NCBI GenBank assembly: GCA_029857855.1
Contig: JAOUGG010000126.1
Coordinates: 1-6,873 of the forward strand
DNA from: Acidimicrobiia bacterium
GTDB lineage: Bacteria > Actinomycetota > Acidimicrobiia > Acidimicrobiales > SZUA-35
Length of the DNA stretch: 6,873 nt
Direction of reading: 5' to 3'
The notes under the pieces were generated by a model. The model saw only the letters and a list, made by a program, of their open reading frames with translations, was not told where the DNA came from and did no database searches. Every line of letters begins with the position of its first letter. The first letter of the stretch is position 1. This document shows positions 1 through 6,133 of this stretch, piece by piece. The translations under genes were made by a program, and so were the position numbers.

Positions 1-5
1 GGTGA

Positions 6-755
6 CGGTTCGTCGAAGGGGCCGAGGTCCGCTTCACCTCGGTCGGGTTCAGCTACGCCGGGGCGTCCGATCCCGTGCTTTCCGAGATCGACCTGGTGGC
101 GTCGCCCGGTCAGACCACGGCGATCGTCGGATCGACCGGTGCCGGCAAGACCACGCTCATCAGCCTCATACCCCGGCTCTTCGATGCCACCACCGGGACC
201 GTCGGCGTCGGCGGTGTCAACGTGGCCGACCACGATCCGGAGGAGCTTTGGTCGAAGATCGGGCTCGTGCCCCAGAAGGCGTTCCTCTTCTCCGGCACCG
301 TGGCCTCCAACCTCCGCTACGGAGCCGGGGACGCTACCGAGGAGCAGATGTGGGAGGCGCTCGAGATCGCCCAGGCCGCTGAGTTCGTCTCCGCCATGCC
401 GGGAGGATTGGAGGCCAGGATCGCCCAGGGCGGCGCCAACGTCTCGGGTGGACAACGCCAACGCCTGGCCATTGCCCGGGCCGTGATCCGCCGGCCCGAC
501 ATCTACCTGTTCGACGATTCGTTCTCGGCGCTCGACGTCGCCACCGATGCCAGGGTACGGGCCGGTCTCACCCCGATCGTGGCCGAGGCCACGGTCATCA
601 CCGTGGCCCAACGTGTGTTCACGATCACCGATGCCGACCAGATCATCGTGCTCGAGAACGGTCGGATCGTTGGGCGGGGCACCCATGACGAACTGATCGT
701 CGGGTGCCCCACCTACGCCGAGATCGTCGACTCCCAACTCCGGGAGGCCGCCTGA
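6..755 (+). CDS. Heterodimeric ABC exporter, first subunit (5'-truncated; ATP-binding domain with degenerate catalytic residues)
   Basis: Only the C-terminal nucleotide-binding domain (about 249 residues) of a half-transporter is visible; the membrane domain would lie left of the window. It binds ATP at the inner membrane face and would work with the next gene product as an exporter. Seen: A-loop region VGFSY, Walker A GSTGAGKTT (nt 129-155), Q-loop LVPQKAFLF, signature VSGGQ (441-455), Walker B ending LFDD (510-518) and D-loop SALD. Two key residues are changed: the residue after the Walker B Asp is Asp instead of Glu, and the H-loop reads VAQR with Gln (609-611) instead of His. In heterodimeric exporters such as TM287/288 this marks the subunit contributing the non-hydrolysing site. 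Homology runs to about nt 9, but codon 3-5 is TGA in this frame, so either the gene is frameshifted at the edge or the sequence end has an error. The first possible start inside the window, GTG 75, would remove the A-loop and cannot be the true start. The substrate cannot be told. Confidence 0.88.
   Translation, partial: RFVEGAEVRFTSVGFSYAGASDPVLSEIDLVASPGQTTAIVGSTGAGKTTLISLIPRLFDATTGTVGVGGVNVADHDPEELWSKIGLVPQKAFLFSGTVASNLRYGAGDATEEQMWEALEIAQAAEFVSAMPGGLEARIAQGGANVSGGQRQRLAIARAVIRRPDIYLFDDSFSALDVATDARVRAGLTPIVAEATVITVAQRVFTITDADQIIVLENGRIVGRGTHDELIVGCPTYAEIVDSQLREAA
742..747 (+). promoter_or_regulatory. Ribosome binding site deciding the ATG 755 start
   Basis: GGGAGG sits 7 bases before ATG 755 and lies inside the end of the upstream gene. 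It supports ATG 755 over the in-frame GTG 704, which would add 17 Arg/Pro-rich residues encoded within the first exporter gene. Confidence 0.7.
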
Positions 756-2692
756 TGACCGACTCTTCCTCGACCAACGGTGGCACGCCCGACTCCGACG
801 CCAACGGCGGCGGCGAGGCCATGCAGGTCACCGAACGCATACAGCCCGAGGGCGGCGGCCCGATGCGGGGCCGGTTCGGGGGCGGCATGGTCGGCCAGAA
901 GGCGTCCGCCTTCGGCCCGTCGGCCCAGCGGCTCGTGCGGCGACTCCGCCCTCAACAGGCCATGCTGATCGGCACCATGATCGCCGCGCTGGCGAGCGTC
1001 GCCGCCGCCTCGCAGGGACCCCGGGTGCTGGGCTGGGCCACCGACGTGATCTTCGACGGTGTGATCGGCGGGCTCGGCGATCGGGCCGGCACCGGAACCG
1101 GCATCGACTTCGACGAGCTGCGGTCGGTTCTGCTCCTCGCACTCGGTCTCTACGTCGCCTCGTCGATCCTCGGCTTCGTGCAGGGCTATCTGCTCAACGA
1201 GGCCATCCAACGCACGATGTTGTCGATGCGATCCGATGTCGAGGCCAAACTCAACCTCCTCCCGCTCGGCTACTTCGACCGACAGCCCCGGGGCGAGCTG
1301 CTCAGCCGGGTCACCAACGACATGGACAACATCGCCCAGAGCCTCCAGCAGACCCTCAGCCAGGTGCTGCGATCGCTGCTGTCGGTGCTGTTCGTGCTGG
1401 TCATGATGTTCGTGATCTCCCCGATCCTGGCGCTCGTGGCGCTGATCACGGTGCCCGTCAGCATGGCGCTGGCCGGCATGGTGATGCGGCGGTCGCGTAC
1501 CCGCTTCATCGACCAGTGGCGTTCGACCGGTGCCCTCAACTCGCAGATCGAGGAGGCGTTCTCCGGCCACACCCTGGTCAAGGTCTATGGCCAGGGCCCT
1601 CGGGCCCGGGCGGTGTTCGCCGAGCAGAACGACAGGCTCTGCGAGTCGTCGCAGCAGGCTCAGTTCCTGTCGGGCCTGATCATGCCGATCATGACGTTCA
1701 TCGGCAACCTCAACTATGTGATCATCGCCGTGCTCGGCGGGCTGCGGATCGCGTCGGGGGCAATGTCGCTCGGTGACGTCCAGGCCTTCATCCAGTACTC
1801 CCGCCAGTTCGGCCATCCCATCTCACAGCTGGCGTCGATGGTCAACGTGTTGCAGTCGGGGGTGGCATCGGCCGAGCGGGTGTTCGAGTTGCTCGACGCA
1901 ACCGAGGAGATCTCCGACCGTGGCTTCGGCCTGGTGCCCGAGCGTGCGGTCGGGCGGGTGGAGTTCGAGGACGTGTCGTTCCGCTACACCGACGACCAGC
2001 CGCTCATCGAGGATCTTTCGCTCGTCGTCGAGCCGGGCCAGACGATTGCCATCGTCGGACCGACGGGGGCGGGCAAGACCACGCTCGTGAATCTCATCAT
2101 GCGGTTCTACGAATTGAACGGCGGCCGGATAACCCTTGACGGAGTCGACGTGGCCGAGATGCAGCGACACGACCTTCGATCGAGGATCGGCATGGTGCTC
2201 CAGGACACCTGGTTGTTCGAAGGCACGATCCGCGACAACATCGCCTACGGTCGCCCCGAGGCGACGGAGGCCGAAATTCGGGAGGCGGCCACGGCGACGT
2301 TCGTGGACCGATTCGTCCGTAGCCTGCCCGACGGCTACGACACGATCGTCGACGACGAGGGCACCCGCCTCTCGGCCGGCGAGAAGCAGCTCATCACGAT
2401 CGCCCGTGCCTTCCTGGCCGATCCGGCGCTGCTGATCCTCGACGAGGCCACCAGCTCCGTCGACACCCGCACCGAGGCCCTGTTGCAGCAGGCCATGGCG
2501 GCACTGCGCACCGACCGGACGAGCTTCGTTATCGCCCATCGCCTCTCGACGATACGAGACGCCGACGTGATCCTCGTCATGGAGGATGGCCGCATCGTCG
2601 AGCAGGGTGACCACGACGCCCTTATCGCCGCCGACGGCGCCTACGCCCGCCTCTACCGGGCCCAGTTCGCGTCGGCCGACGTGCCCGCCTAG
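755..2692 (+). CDS. Heterodimeric ABC exporter, second subunit (membrane domain plus ATP-binding domain)
   Basis: A complete 645-residue type IV half-transporter of the MdlB/YheH/Rv1273c kind, located in the cytoplasmic membrane. Residues 1-60 form a Gly/Ser-rich, poorly ordered extension. The membrane domain spans about 68-370: hydrophobic stretches near 68-98, 123-146, 205-222, 223-245 and 304-332, then the amphipathic sixth helix near 338-365. The ATP-binding domain follows from about 400: Walker A GPTGAGKTT (435-443), Q-loop MVLQDTWLF, signature LSAGEKQ (539-545), Walker B LILDE with catalytic Glu 564, and switch His 595 in IAHR. Hydrolysis residues are intact but the signature departs from LSGGQ, the mirror image of the partner. 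The canonical composite ATP site would therefore pair this Walker A/B with the partner's VSGGQ. The start ATG 755 overlaps the upstream stop by one base (TGATG), indicating translational coupling. The family exports drugs, lipids or peptides; the substrate here is unknown. Confidence 0.92.
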   Translation: MTDSSSTNGGTPDSDANGGGEAMQVTERIQPEGGGPMRGRFGGGMVGQKASAFGPSAQRLVRRLRPQQAMLIGTMIAALASVAAASQGPRVLGWATDVIFDGVIGGLGDRAGTGTGIDFDELRSVLLLALGLYVASSILGFVQGYLLNEAIQRTMLSMRSDVEAKLNLLPLGYFDRQPRGELLSRVTNDMDNIAQSLQQTLSQVLRSLLSVLFVLVMMFVISPILALVALITVPVSMALAGMVMRRSRTRFIDQWRSTGALNSQIEEAFSGHTLVKVYGQGPRARAVFAEQNDRLCESSQQAQFLSGLIMPIMTFIGNLNYVIIAVLGGLRIASGAMSLGDVQAFIQYSRQFGHPISQLASMVNVLQSGVASAERVFELLDATEEISDRGFGLVPERAVGRVEFEDVSFRYTDDQPLIEDLSLVVEPGQTIAIVGPTGAGKTTLVNLIMRFYELNGGRITLDGVDVAEMQRHDLRSRIGMVLQDTWLFEGTIRDNIAYGRPEATEAEIREAATATFVDRFVRSLPDGYDTIVDDEGTRLSAGEKQLITIARAFLADPALLILDEATSSVDTRTEALLQQAMAALRTDRTSFVIAHRLSTIRDADVILVMEDGRIVEQGDHDALIAADGAYARLYRAQFASADVPA

Positions 2693-2702
2693 TCGGTTCG
2701 GG

Positions 2703-3287
2703 TCAGTCGACCCACTTCGGGATGTAGTCGGGTGCCCGTCCGGCGGCGAGACGGATGGCGTGGCCCGCGTTGTCGGTTCGTTGGGCCAGTGCGCCGTGGT
2801 GGTCCTTCATGAACCCGGCGGCCACCGACCCGTTGATGAACTGGAACAACGGCTCGAAGTAGGCGTCGACGTCGAGGAACACGACCGGCGCGGCGACGAT
2901 ACCGAGCTGGTTCCAGGTCAGGATCTCGAAGGTTTCGTCGAGTGTGCCGAAACCACCGGGCAGCACGATCACGCCATCGGCCAGCTCGGCCATTCGCGCT
3001 TTGCGGCCGTGCATGTCGGGAACCACCTCGAGCTCGGTCAGGCCCGTGTGGGCCACCTCCAGGTCGAGCAACTGCCTGGTGATGACGCCGACGACATCGC
3101 CGCCCGCCTCCAGGACCGTATCCGCCACGACCTTCATGAGTCCGACGCTGCCGCCGCCGTAGACGAGACGGTGCCCGTCGGCCGCCAGTTCGTCACCAAC
3201 AGCCGCCGCGGCCCGACGAAAGGCCGGGTCGCCGCCGCTGCTCGATCCGCAGAACACGGCAATGGAACGCTGCAAGCCCGTCGTCAC
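2703..3287 (-). CDS. LOG-family (TIGR00730) nucleoside 5'-monophosphate phosphoribohydrolase
   Basis: About 194 residues, the usual length of LOG-family Rossmann-fold proteins, often mislabelled as lysine decarboxylases. Characterised members cleave the N-glycosidic bond of cytokinin riboside 5'-monophosphates or AMP, releasing free base and ribose 5-phosphate in the cytosol. Seen: N-terminal strand SIAVFCGSSSG, nucleotide-binding YGGGSVGLM, DMHGRKARM (family form MHxRK), and the hallmark PGGFGTLDE followed by ILTWNQLGI. The start is uncertain. GTG 3287 gives MTTGLQRS; TTG 3275 begins two residues before SIAVF and has GGGGTGA about 8 bases upstream; GTG 3317 lies inside the hairpin and is unlikely. 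It ends 10 bases from the convergent exporter gene. It lies 70 bases downstream of the acyl-CoA dehydrogenase on the same strand, with a hairpin between, so it may be a separate unit. The physiological substrate cannot be told from sequence. Confidence 0.9.
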   Translation of the reverse strand: MTTGLQRSIAVFCGSSSGGDPAFRRAAAAVGDELAADGHRLVYGGGSVGLMKVVADTVLEAGGDVVGVITRQLLDLEVAHTGLTELEVVPDMHGRKARMAELADGVIVLPGGFGTLDETFEILTWNQLGIVAAPVVFLDVDAYFEPLFQFINGSVAAGFMKDHHGALAQRTDNAGHAIRLAAGRAPDYIPKWVD

Positions 3288-3294
3288 CCCACGT

Positions 3295-3337
3295 TTTGTA
3301 GCAAGAACCGAGGCCACACCTCGCTTTTTGCTACAAA
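3295..3337. repeat. 43-base imperfect palindrome (hairpin) between two minus-strand genes
   Basis: The outer arms TTTGTAGCAA (3295-3304) and TTGCTACAAA (3328-3337) are perfect reverse complements. Inside them AA (3306-3307) pairs with TT (3325-3326), and CGAGG (3309-3313) pairs with CCTCG (3319-3323) around the five-base loop CCACA. This gives 17 paired positions with two internal mismatches. The arms are clearly richer in A+T than the surrounding coding DNA. On the minus strand the stem is followed by ACG rather than a T-run, so it is not a standard intrinsic terminator for the upstream operon. On the plus strand only the inner 5-bp stem is followed by CTTTTTG. It could be a REP/MITE-like dispersed palindrome, a dyad operator or a transcript-processing hairpin; the sequence does not decide. 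Confidence 0.8.
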
Positions 3338-3357
3338 TCTTGTGGAGGGTTGGGACC

Positions 3358-4599
3358 TCAGCGTTTGGCCGACTTGCCGAACATCACGCCGGCCACCCGG
3401 CGGATCTGGATCTCCTCGGAACCTTCGGTGATCCGGTACCGGCGGTGGTGGCGGTAGATGTGCTCGAACGGCATGTGGCGCGAGTAACCCATGCCCCCGC
3501 AGGTCTGCATCGCCTGGTCGGCGGCCTGGCACACCAGGCGATTGGCCCGGTAGTTGCACATGCTCACCTGGTCGGTGACCTCCATGTGATGCACTCGATC
3601 CATCTGCCACGCCGTCTGACGGATAAGGGCCCGCAACATGGCAGCCTCGGTCTGCAACTCGGCCAGCGGGAACTGGATCGCCTGATTCAGCCACAGAGGT
3701 TTGCCGAACGGCGCCCGTTCCTTGGCATAGGCCACCGCCTCGTTGATGCAGAACTGGGCCGCACCGAGCGAGCTCGCCGCCTGGCGGATCCGGTTCTCGT
3801 GCACGAAGATCTGGGCCAGGGACAGGCCACCGCCCTCCTCGCCGAGGATGGCCGAGTCGGGGACCCGGACGTCGTTGAACGCGACATCGGGATGGTCGGT
3901 CGGCATGTTGAACGTCCACCAGAACGGGCCGATCTCCACCCCCGGCGAGTCGGTCGGGACCAGGAAACACGTGATGCCTGTTCCGTCGCCGGCCTCACCG
4001 CCGGTTCGGGCGAAAACCGCGTCGTGGGTGGCGTGATGCATCCCGGTGTTCCATCTCTTCCGGCCGTTGATGATCCAGTCGCCGCCGTCACGACGAGCGG
4101 TGGTCTCCATGTGGGTGGCATCGCTGCCGTGATCCGGTTCGGTGAGGCCGAACGCCACTCGGCGCTCACCGGTGATCATCGCCTCGCAGAACTCGGCCTG
4201 CTGCTGCGGAGTTCCCTTGGCCAGCACCATCAGAACCACCGGAAAGTTGCCGACGATCGATGACTCGTTCTGCAGGTCGTTGTGCAGGCCCAGGCCCCTG
4301 GTGGCAAGGTGCTCACGGATCACCGCCATTGCCAGGTTCGAGCCGTCGGAGCCGCCGATCTCGGCCGGCAGACCGAACCGGAGGTGGCCCGCCGCATCGG
4401 CTCGCCGACGCATGTCCGCCAGCAGTTCCTCCCACTCCCGGCGGGGCAACCCGTCGTTGTCCCAGTCGGTTCGAGCGTGTTCCCTTCGGTGGTCGAAGTA
4501 TTGAATGTTCTCCGCCTCCAGTGGAGCGATCTCGGCGTCGATGAACGCATCGAGCTCGGCCAGATAGTCGGTGATCTCGGCGGGCAGATCGAAATCCAC
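3358..4599 (-). CDS. Acyl-CoA dehydrogenase, ACAD10/11 or LvaC-like
   Basis: A 413-residue FAD-dependent acyl-CoA dehydrogenase of full length, cytosolic. Seen: FGLTEPDHGSD (residues 150-160), the flavin-contacting motif of the family; WIINGRKRWNTG; a middle beta domain; the C-terminal helical domain with ERAPFGKPL, QTCGGMGYSRHMPFEHIYR, and TEGSEEIQ near the end. Glu 392 aligns by position (about 20 residues from the C-terminus) with the catalytic base of medium-chain acyl-CoA dehydrogenase. GTG 4599 is chosen because TGAGGAG precedes it with good spacing. GTG 4653 would add 18 Pro/Thr-rich residues without a ribosome site, and longer forms run into the kinase gene. It follows the kinase by 64 bases and is third in the DUF6285-kinase-dehydrogenase order. 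By analogy with P. putida LvaC and animal ACAD10/11, it may convert 4-phosphoacyl-CoA to an enoyl- or 3-hydroxyacyl-CoA. That role is inference; an ordinary 2,3-dehydrogenation of a special acyl-CoA is the alternative. Confidence 0.9.
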   Translation of the reverse strand: MDFDLPAEITDYLAELDAFIDAEIAPLEAENIQYFDHRREHARTDWDNDGLPRREWEELLADMRRRADAAGHLRFGLPAEIGGSDGSNLAMAVIREHLATRGLGLHNDLQNESSIVGNFPVVLMVLAKGTPQQQAEFCEAMITGERRVAFGLTEPDHGSDATHMETTARRDGGDWIINGRKRWNTGMHHATHDAVFARTGGEAGDGTGITCFLVPTDSPGVEIGPFWWTFNMPTDHPDVAFNDVRVPDSAILGEEGGGLSLAQIFVHENRIRQAASSLGAAQFCINEAVAYAKERAPFGKPLWLNQAIQFPLAELQTEAAMLRALIRQTAWQMDRVHHMEVTDQVSMCNYRANRLVCQAADQAMQTCGGMGYSRHMPFEHIYRHHRRYRITEGSEEIQIRRVAGVMFGKSAKR

Positions 4600-4605
4600 G
4601 GTCGG

Positions 4606-4610
4606 CTCCT
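4606..4610 (-). promoter_or_regulatory. Ribosome binding site of the acyl-CoA dehydrogenase
   Basis: AGGAG read on the minus strand, within TGAGGAG, lies 6 bases before GTG 4599. It favours this start over in-frame GTG 4653. No promoter-like pair is evident in the 64-base gap (4600-4663), which fits transcription from further upstream. Confidence 0.7.
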
Positions 4611-4663
4611 CAGGGTCGGGGTTCGGGCTCGTCGGGGTCGTCAGGTTCTTCACGTGTCGGCAC

Positions 4664-5692
4664 TCAACCGACGCGAGCGGCCAGCAGGCCCAACAGATCG
4701 TATTCCAGCTCGACGACCCGACGCCCGCTGGCGGCGTGGACCAGCGAATTCGATCGGCCCTCGACGAACGCCACGGCCTGGGCGGCCAGCCCGATGCCCC
4801 ACCAGGCGGTGCGGGCCATCGTCCACCACTCGAAGGCGTCCTGACGCCACCGACCCCCAGAATCGGCGTAGGCACGGCGCAGGTCGTCGAGCCGTCCGAA
4901 TCCTCCGACCTCCCTCGAGTCCGACCCGAACCGCCAGGTCCGCAGACAGATCCAGGCCAGATCCTCCATGGGGTCGCCGATGTGCACGAGCTCCCAATCG
5001 AGCGCCGCCGCGAGATCTGCGGCATCGACGATCAGATTGCCGTTGCGGAAATCTCCGTGAATCAGGCTCCGTTTCGGTGGGTCCGACGGCAGATCATGGG
5101 CGAGACGGTTGATGGCGAATCGGAACGTCGGGTGGGGGTCCGGAAGGTCGTCGAGTCGCTCGGTGAGATGGTCGAGGTACCGGGCCACGGTGAACACCGG
5201 CAAGGGCTCGTGGGCCAACGAAACAGCGGCCGGATCGATCGCATGAAGTCTGGCCAACGCCCGACCGCAGGACCGGGTCAGTTTGCGGCCGCCGTCCTCG
5301 ACGGCGCCAACGGATCGGAGCACTCGACGGGGTATCGTCTCGCCCGCCACTTCCCGGGTGACCAGAACCTCGATCGGCGGCGGCGTCGCGGCGGGCAGTC
5401 GGCCGGCGGCCAGCACTTCGACCGCCGGCACACCGTTGGCCCGGGCGGCGGACACCACCGCCGCCTCGTCGAGCACCGAGCGGGTTGTGCCCTCCCGTGC
5501 GTCGTCGCGTTCAACGAGCTGGGCGATGGCGGCGTAGGGACCGCCGTCGAGACCGGCCGGCGTAATGATCAGGCGGATCGTCCGCCGGTTCGCTCCGGCC
5601 GTCAGCTCGCGGTCGACGGTCAGGGACAGGGGCCCGTGACCGGCCGACGTCATGAGCTGCTCCAGTCCGGCCAGCAGATGCTCGTCGGTCAC
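4664..5692 (-). CDS. APH-fold phosphotransferase, probable hydroxyacyl-CoA kinase (LvaA-like)
   Basis: A 342-residue protein of the aminoglycoside phosphotransferase/choline kinase fold, cytosolic. The N-lobe includes GANRRTIRL, a candidate ATP loop, and a conserved-type segment ending GVPAVEVLAAG. The catalytic loop is HGDFRNGN (residues 212-219, Asp 214 as probable base). ALDWELVHIGDP follows, with Asp 232 as probable Mg-binding residue, then MEDLAWICLRTWRFG. GTG 5692 overlaps the stop of the upstream gene by four bases (GTGA), so this start is well supported; longer in-frame versions would only read through the DUF6285 gene in another frame. Despite the fold name, neighbours argue against antibiotic resistance. 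The kinase sits between a DUF6285 gene and an acyl-CoA dehydrogenase, the arrangement of P. putida LvaA, which phosphorylates 4-hydroxyvaleryl-CoA. It also corresponds to the APH domain fused to the dehydrogenase in animal ACAD10/11. Substrate chain length is unknown. Confidence 0.87.
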   Translation of the reverse strand: MTDEHLLAGLEQLMTSAGHGPLSLTVDRELTAGANRRTIRLIITPAGLDGGPYAAIAQLVERDDAREGTTRSVLDEAAVVSAARANGVPAVEVLAAGRLPAATPPPIEVLVTREVAGETIPRRVLRSVGAVEDGGRKLTRSCGRALARLHAIDPAAVSLAHEPLPVFTVARYLDHLTERLDDLPDPHPTFRFAINRLAHDLPSDPPKRSLIHGDFRNGNLIVDAADLAAALDWELVHIGDPMEDLAWICLRTWRFGSDSREVGGFGRLDDLRRAYADSGGRWRQDAFEWWTMARTAWWGIGLAAQAVAFVEGRSNSLVHAASGRRVVELEYDLLGLLAARVG

Positions 5693-6114
5693 GACCGGTG
5701 TCCGCCGCCGAGGTCGTCGCCGTAGGATGGCCGGGCGATGGCGAGGCGCCGACCGGCCGCGGCGGACAGGACGCGATGGACCGAACCCGGGTCCAGGTCG
5801 CCGGCACCGGTGCGCAACTCGTCGTCCAGCGCCCTGCTGAGTTCTTCCAGCGATCCGCCGTCCCGACCGAGCAGGCCCCGAAGATCGGCGACCGTCGCCG
5901 CCTCCGCCTGCGGCCACAACTCCGCCTCCCGAGCCACGATCCGGCACAGGTTCGCGGCGATTCTGGCCGTGTAGCGGGCGGCGGCGGCCTCCGGATCCGC
6001 CACCTGAACCGGTGCCGACGCCGATGCCGACGCCGACAAGACCGGCACGACCTCGTCGGTCAGCGCTTCGGCCACGGCGAGCAGCAGGCGGTGGGCATCG
6101 GGCCGGTCGATCAC
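5689..6114 (-). CDS. DUF6285 small protein, LvaB-like partner of the hydroxyacyl-CoA kinase
   Basis: 141 residues, mostly helical, with no signal peptide or membrane segment. The N-terminus DRPDAHRLLLAVAEALTDEV, the central RIAANLCRIVAREAEL and the end RRLAIARPSY match the pattern I know for the DUF6285 family. These proteins are typically encoded beside an APH-family kinase and an acyl-CoA dehydrogenase. In P. putida the comparable small protein LvaB is needed for LvaA kinase activity, so a kinase partner is the best guess, by context. GTG 6114 starts right before the conserved IDRPDA. It lies 19 bases after the MftD-type gene stop, without a clear ribosome site, suggesting coupling within one transcript. 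Its own stop overlaps the kinase start by four bases. An odd Ser-Ala run (residues 27-34) sits where the family normally has a short linker. Confidence 0.75.
   Translation of the reverse strand: MIDRPDAHRLLLAVAEALTDEVVPVLSASASASAPVQVADPEAAAARYTARIAANLCRIVAREAELWPQAEAATVADLRGLLGRDGGSLEELSRALDDELRTGAGDLDPGSVHRVLSAAAGRRLAIARPSYGDDLGGGHRS
6014..6037 (-). repeat. Four tandem 6-base units encoding a Ser-Ala run
   Basis: GCCGAC occurs four times in a row on the plus strand, one unit varying to GCCGAT. Read on the minus strand it encodes SASASASA (residues 27-34) of the DUF6285 protein. The unit length keeps the frame, so copy number could change without breaking the gene. Confidence 0.8.
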
Positions 6115-6133
6115 GACAAACGGGCTTCGGCGG

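Noticed and set aside
704..754. Upstream GTG 704 start for the second exporter subunit
   Set aside because: It would add 17 residues encoded inside the previous gene; ATG 755 has GGGAGG at proper spacing and the typical TGATG coupling.
713..2614. Long minus-strand open frames opposite the second exporter gene (713-1816 and 1823-2614)
   Set aside because: They mirror a clearly coding plus-strand gene, are rich in His/Arg/Glu with no recognisable motif, and arise because high-GC coding DNA has few stops on the opposite strand.
3309..3329. Intrinsic terminator on the plus strand (CGAGG stem followed by CTTTTTG)
   Set aside because: The stem is only 5 bp, no plus-strand gene ends nearby, and the T-run is itself part of the larger palindrome.
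4600..5025. Extended 555-residue version of the acyl-CoA dehydrogenase
   Set aside because: The extra N-terminus overlaps the kinase gene in another frame and has no family similarity; GTG 4599 has a good ribosome site.
4664..5692. Aminoglycoside resistance gene
   Set aside because: The APH fold alone does not show resistance; DUF6285 and acyl-CoA dehydrogenase neighbours fit a metabolic acyl-CoA kinase.
2586..5725. Plus-strand open frames over the minus-strand operon (2586-3431, 3262-4263, 4282-5112, 4571-5725)
   Set aside because: They lie opposite genes with unmistakable family motifs, show low-complexity composition and no domain I can recognise.
5693..5947. Extended 427-residue version of the phosphotransferase
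   Set aside because: The added segment is Arg/Gly-rich shadow of the DUF6285 gene; the four-base GTGA overlap gives the natural start.
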